From Pezizomycotina sp. ARF18 (Eukaryota > Ascomycota), in NCBI GenBank assembly GCA_002224055.1, contig AZLU01000051.1, positions 164,047 through 228,046 of the forward strand: DNA of 64,000 nt, given 5' to 3'. Both the position numbers and the translations under genes were made by a program. Positions 58,700 to 64,000 of this stretch are shown here, piece after piece (positions within the stretch are counted from its first letter, which is position 1; each line of letters opens with the position of its first letter). Below the pieces are notes generated by a model. It did no database searches and was not told where the DNA came from. It saw nothing but the letters and a program-made list of their open reading frames with translations.

Positions 58700-61600
58700 A
58701 GTCTCTGCATAATATCCCAGATATCTCACGGCCGATGTCGGAGTTGCAGGCGCCAAAGACGGGTTTATGACGCTATGGTGATCTTTTAAACTTGTAGAGG
58801 AAATTGGTGATAGGGAATTCTTGGTAATTTGTGATTCTTCGAGAGAGCGCGGGATGCCGGAGACATCTCAGGAGCAAAAATCTATGGCTAAAAGAGATGA
58901 GCAGTTGCAGCACGAGCAGCGTAATACTTTCGGCATACGCATGGGGGGCGGGCTATCGAAATTGTTAACTGATTTTACTCTGTATCTTAACCCTTCAACT
59001 ACTCTTCTTCTCCTTCTTTCCCCTAATGCTACTACAAGTGCAAATTAAATGCCCAATATATCCTGGTAAATATTCTTAGTCGGAGGTGATTGCTATATAA
59101 ATTTCTTGGTAGACTTAAGATCAATGCATGATCCGGTCCTCCGCGGAGAATGTATATTACTGGTAATCTACGTCCAAATATTTCTCAATTATGATACTTG
59201 ATATCTCAAAATTATCTATAGTGCGTATCCAAAAGTTGTATGCTCTAACATTTGCGTGCTACTATCGATCGACGAGCGAATCATCATGACTCTCCAGGAC
59301 ATCTAAGAGCTTTTAGGTTTTGACATTGATAATCCAATCGTATTCACGTCTAAATTGCTCCTTTGCCTCATATCTCGGAACCGCTTTCTGGATATAAGAA
59401 GGTAGTTAGTGTGATAAATTGGAACGTCTTTCGCCCATTTGGGTGCGCACGTGGAGTAAATACCAGCGCGTCTGGATTAATATCGTTCCGCTCTTCAATC
59501 TTCTAGGTCATCAATCTAACGCCATATCGCGATCGAACTGACCGAGCTTGAATTATCCTCTTTCCTTCTCAATATTCTCCTTTTCGCATCTTTGCACCTT
59601 CCAACATCGATAATCATCTCACCCACGATCAAAATGCCATCTTGAACGCCACTAGAGCGAACATACAGGGATTAAGTGTCGAGAGCATAACACAGATAAT
59701 AAATAAAGTTCTACAAGGCTTCTTCACGATCGTTATAATATCAAAAAGGAGGTGTTGAGAACTTCTTACTAGGGTACGAGATGCGAGATATTTAACGTCT
59801 TTTTCAACATCCTGGATTAGGAATCGTTAGCCGCGGCCGAGTTACAAGGGGTGGCAGATATGGCGAGACCTTTTTTTTGCAAATTGGATTTTCTTTTTTA
59901 ATCACGAACAAGCATAGCCCTGCATTCTAAGACTTTAATTTTTCTGGGACGGCATATTGACTCTGTTTAGAATCAACGAACCGTACTCTGGGGACAACGA
60001 AACTGGAGTAAAAAGAAGAGTCATACTTGTCAAGGGTAAATCTTTGCGACATATTTAATCTCGCTGAAGATACGAGATTGCAAGTGCGATTGCCCGTATC
60101 TTGAAGCAGACCTTTTCAGCGTTGACTGGGATGCTTACTTCATTAGATAACGTTCCTTCTAGAAGGAAAAATCTCAACACCCCCATTCTAGGTTGATATA
60201 TATGGTGTAATATGATAATATCGAGATGAGCCCGTTAATACTGGCGTTTAATTTCCAACGAAGAAAAGAATCCTTTTTGAAAAACTACTCAATTCACCGC
60301 GGACCATATGAATAGCTCAGGGATCCCGCGGCAGTTGGCTGTATTAATGTGAACACACCGGAGAAGGCGAGGCCGTAAACGTCTAAGGCTTGAACTTTGT
60401 TCTGTTCACGACGCGACGATTTTTAATTTTAAAGTAGAAAACGCGGAATCGCAACGCTTGCTCGTGATTTCCGAGAAATATAAGCTCATATACTAAGATA
60501 CCATCTCTCAGACCCTTTCAGAAATGTAACCTGTGCGCCTCTGAAGTAAGCTAGGTATCGGAATCCCAATTGTCGGCGTGGAGATAAAAATAAAGAGAGT
60601 ATAGATGATACGAAAAACTCTGCAAACGTTTAGCCTATTGATCATTCCTTCTCGCCTCGTGAGACGAAATAGACGATATTTTAGAGCCGTTAAGCATGAT
60701 AATGAGAATCCAAACTCCACATTTCTTATACGCCACGGAGTACATGATACATTCCGATGGAATCACCCAAGGGGATCCTTTTTATAGATACAGTTCGAGA
60801 CTTCGTTACGAACTGTTCGTTTTTGAAGCTTGGTATTCTATCGATAGTAACCAAAGCTCGTCTGCGCCGCCGAAAGCATCTTTGTGGGGACACCGAGAAA
60901 GACTTTTGTGTTAAAGCGAGCGCGAACGGAGACTAATAGGTATAGGCAACCGGGTGACTCTAGCTGCAACTCGAAATGTAAGAGAGCATCCTGATTTAAG
61001 TAATCCTGTGAATTACCCCATAAATATACCTTATCAAAAGCAAGCTCTTTTTGTGGTTGTATCCCGAGAATGAACTCGGCCTTGCGGAGACGGAGGAAGA
61101 TAGATAGCGTCTAAAATTTTTATACATTTGATATCTTCTGATAGGTCGGAAATTTGTTAACCGAAAGGACTCGAGAACAGAATTCAAAAAAGAAGGAAAG
61201 AAAAAGGTTTCGAATTATGTGAGGTGTATTTTATGGCATTTGGAGCCATGGTTCCCGCGCGAGCTTCCCCCTGACGATGCTCGGAGCTTGGAGAAATGTT
61301 TACTGCTGCTACTTTGAACGTTCGCTAAAAGGTTTAAAGTTTAAAGCCTTTAAACCCTAAGCGCTTTGGACCTAAGCCATCCAAAGTGACAGCTAAAATG
61401 AAGTCAACCGACCAGAAGCTCGGAATGATGGCATCGCTTTCCATCTATAGATCTTCACAGCCTCACGATCTTGAAGTCTAGAAACAGAAGCTTCTATTTT
61501 ACGCCCTACCGGATACATCTCTTTTTTTGCCTGTTTTCACAACGGGTTTACGGATGCGCCATATGTGTGTGCATTCCTCTTCCAAAGCTAAGTCGTTTGC

Positions 61601-63566
61601 TGATTGGCGGCCTTAAGAACGAGCTTCTCCTCGGGTGCGGTGGGCCTTGCGAAATGCAACGTTATGCAAGCAGGAGCTGAGACAATTTTTGTTTCCTTTT
61701 CCACCACTTTGATCCTGAGCAAAAAAATTATACCGGCTATAACATCAGTCAATTCAACAGCCTATTTCTTTGCATTGAGAAGCTTATAATAACTTCAGGG
61801 GGATGGTAGAAAAGTAAAAGTTAAAAAAAGCCCTATCATGGATATCGGTGATCAAGGGATAGATATCGCTAGAATACCATCTTGGCCTAATAGAGAGCAC
61901 GTTTATTATTTATCGGGATATCTTTGGAACGAATACGCTATTTCTCCGAATTTCCTGGTAGCTTCACTTCAGAAATATCTCGAGAAGTCATCGTAAACTT
62001 CGTTGACTAATGATGACATAGAATCATAATATTAGTTTCTGAGCTGGCTCTAACAATATACAAGCAATCGCGATTGAAAAAAATTTCCCTCTTTTTCGTA
62101 TTTCCTCTGTATTCGTTCGCTCTGCGACTTGACATTAAAAAGCCAATCACTCGATCACAATAGGAAGATCATACTCTGGCTGGAAGTTCGGTCTAGATCG
62201 AAGAAATGGATGATCAACACCTTTGCAATATTTAGTTAATCGACTCTTTCTTTGGATCTTCAGTTACCAGGGAGTGTAAAAGCTTCCGCAAGAATTTTTC
62301 AGGAAGCACCTCGCGATATATTTAGCAGGCCAAGATGGATATTAGAGAAATATAGTCGGCCGCTACCGAGATGTCAACAAAACTCGTACTCGGGGTGGAT
62401 TGATGATGGGCCATACGATATCACGAGCAACAAAATCTGTATACGGCTTTTAATCCAGTTAATAATACTTTCTGGATATCTCCACGAGATGGTTTTTTTT
62501 ACCAACTCGGCAATTTAAAGGGAAATGAGAAAGTTAAAAAGCTTGTCATCCTCGTGGTCCAAAACAGTTAAAGGAAGAGGCGCAAGAAAATCTACACTGT
62601 TTTTCTCCGCCGAGGTGCGGGTGGAATGGGCATGTCATAGAGGTTATTTTGGGATATCTAGTAAATGCTACCATGCCATTGATCCCGCTACGACAGTCTA
62701 CTATAATATGATTCCTTTTAAAGGTCGATTTGGCGAGCCTCTCGCGCCTATTTTTGAGCATGGCCATTACTATCTTTTGCCTCGAGTTTCTTGGGATAAC
62801 ATCAACGTTAACTCTGAGCACAAAAAACGTTGTTAAACTGACAGGGACAAAAGACATGTCACTAGATTGACACTCCTCCGAAAGGCCGTAAGTTTTTGTC
62901 TAAACGCTCTCGATCCTGGTCCATGAACCTTTTAGCGTTTACTCCTTTTTCTCTCACCCTTTTCTCGAGGAGCGGAAAGACCGAGGAAAAGATAGGATTT
63001 TTGGTGGTTAGGAGAGATTTCCTGCCCGAATAGGGAAAAGGGCTACGAATAAAATTGGCCCAGAGAAGACCGTAATCAAAATGAAACACTGGACCCTTCT
63101 TAAAGTCACGCACACACCTTTCGTCTGAAAGGGTTTAGCCAATAGTAACTAATATTAAAAGAAAATCTACAGCGAAAAAGGCCTTCCAGAGCGATCTTGG
63201 AACACTTAGCTCGAAGTCAACTGCTGTCTAATCCTTTGTTCCGACGGGGATTGTGGATTCGGGAGTGAGTTGCGGAAACAAGACACTACCAAAGTTTTAT
63301 TTATCTGCAGTTTCTTTTTTAAAACCCTTTCGCTTGGGGGGGAGGTCTCAATACTACTATATACGGGGAGTTTACCAATATAGAGCTTGCGAGCGCGCAA
63401 CTGGAAGCTTCAGATATAGTTCACGGGCGATTGTATAGAACGATACAACGGTACAAGAAGGAGGGAAAGCCTCAGAGCCAATCTGTCCACCAAGGCTCTC
63501 CATTTTGCCATGCAACTCGGAACGGGTCGAAGAACAGATGAAGTAAAAGAGGAAAACGAAATAAAG
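58700..63566. other. Long gene-poor region
   Basis: About 4.9 kb without a recognised gene. The plus-strand frames at 62252-62518 and 62525-62836 and the minus-strand frame at 62546-62857 overlap and look equally plausible, so none is called. A stretch near 61325-61360 repeats TTTAAA(G) units. Remnants of mobile elements cannot be excluded. Confidence 0.45.
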
Positions 63567-63998
63567 TTAGCTAAAGCGCCATCCTATTAGAAGCCGCAGA
63601 TTTGCCCAGCGAATTTCCAAGAGGGGCTTAGGCTGAGGAAACATTCTTTCCAATAGGTGGACGAAGATGTCGAGGGTACAAAGGTGACGCATAGTAATCC
63701 TAGTCTCTACCAGGTACACGATACTGCCTAAGATACGGGGGCCAGGCGGCGTGGGATAACTGCAATGATTAATCGGGTGGGACCAGGACCAGGACGACCA
63801 AGCCAGATACTGCAAGATTGTCCAGATTACCACCCTTTTTATTAGACCTGCATGCAGTAGTGCTAGTGAGATCCAGGTACAGAAACAAAAGAAAACCTGT
63901 ACGAGAAAGAGCGCGAATACAACGTTCTCATAGTGCTTGGAATAAGGGTCTCCATTTTCTTTCCTTTTTCTGACCTGCTCGTGGTTATCCTCCTCCAA
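63567..63998 (-). CDS. Possible gene fragment with a membrane segment at right edge
   Basis: A 143-codon minus-strand frame runs to the window edge. It has a charged start (MEEDNHEQVRKRKENGDPYS), then a hydrophobic stretch YENVVFALFLVQVFFCF and CTWISLALLHAGL, VVIWTILQYLAWSSW, and a more polar end. One or two membrane helices are likely if it is real. No family is recognised, and the gene could continue beyond 64000. Confidence 0.3.
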   Translation of the reverse strand: MEEDNHEQVRKRKENGDPYSKHYENVVFALFLVQVFFCFCTWISLALLHAGLIKRVVIWTILQYLAWSSWSWSHPINHCSYPTPPGPRILGSIVYLVETRITMRHLCTLDIFVHLLERMFPQPKPLLEIRWANLRLLIGWRFS

Positions 63999-64000
63999 AC

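Noticed and set aside
62525-62857. Opposite-strand frames of 103 codons each
   Set aside because: Neither shows a recognisable transposase, reverse transcriptase or other motif, and choosing a strand would be arbitrary.

Overview
This window is nuclear DNA of a filamentous ascomycete (Pezizomycotina). The evidence is genes cut by many short GT...CTAAY...AG introns, families typical of this group (LaeA-like methyltransferase, F-box proteins, a DIM-2-like DNA methyltransferase, a NACHT-ankyrin receptor, SERINC, TAPT1/EMP65), and gene islands of balanced or high GC separated by long AT-rich, non-coding tracts. There is no rRNA, no CRISPR and no operon structure. I could not fix the genus. A lichen-forming or otherwise slow-evolving, repeat-burdened species would fit, but that is a guess.

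Layout. 1-635: 3' part of a DJ-1/PfpI-family gene (+). 1.8-10.9 kb: four genes on the minus strand (LaeA/UMTA-like methyltransferase, cytochrome P450, APH-type phosphotransferase, AIF/AMID-like flavoprotein). 13.1 kb: a tRNA-Tyr(GTA) gene with its usual short intron plus a second, 70-bp insert that looks like a spliceosomal intron. 13.6 kb: F-box gene (+). 14.4-18.5 kb: AT-rich, with only doubtful coding remnants. 18.6-20.3 kb: conserved coiled-coil protein (-). 20.3-24.3 kb: non-coding, with GGCTCA-motif repeats and CT-rich tandem repeats. 24.4-28.1 kb: GC-rich F-box gene (-), a 160-bp ATTT microsatellite and two unrecognised genes. 29.1-30.0 kb: coiled-coil hypothetical gene. 30.08-30.76 kb: very AT-rich element with terminal inverted repeats. 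30.8-38.4 kb: mostly empty apart from one small secreted membrane protein. 38.4-58.7 kb: the densest gene block, with DIM-2-like DNA methyltransferase (-), TAPT1/EMP65 (+), hydrolase-NACHT-ankyrin receptor (+), RING-H2 protein (-), SERINC/Tms1 (+), rhodopsin/SAT4-like membrane protein (-) and a cell-surface sensor-like protein (+). 58.7-64 kb: almost nothing, with a possible gene fragment at the right edge.

How the parts relate. Most genes look like unrelated housekeeping or accessory functions. The 1.8-10.9 kb group could be a small specialised-metabolism neighbourhood, but no core synthase is visible. The DNA methyltransferase is the kind of enzyme that marks RIP-mutated AT-rich repeats, and the window has several such tracts. 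TAPT1/EMP65 and SERINC are endomembrane proteins, and the NACHT protein is a candidate for non-self recognition.

A general caution: almost every recognisable gene keeps its catalytic motifs but needs several one-base frame corrections, some at homopolymers. This looks more like residual indel error in a long-read assembly than like a dozen independent pseudogenes. Gene ends are given where start and stop motifs could be seen. Inner exon borders are approximate unless stated.
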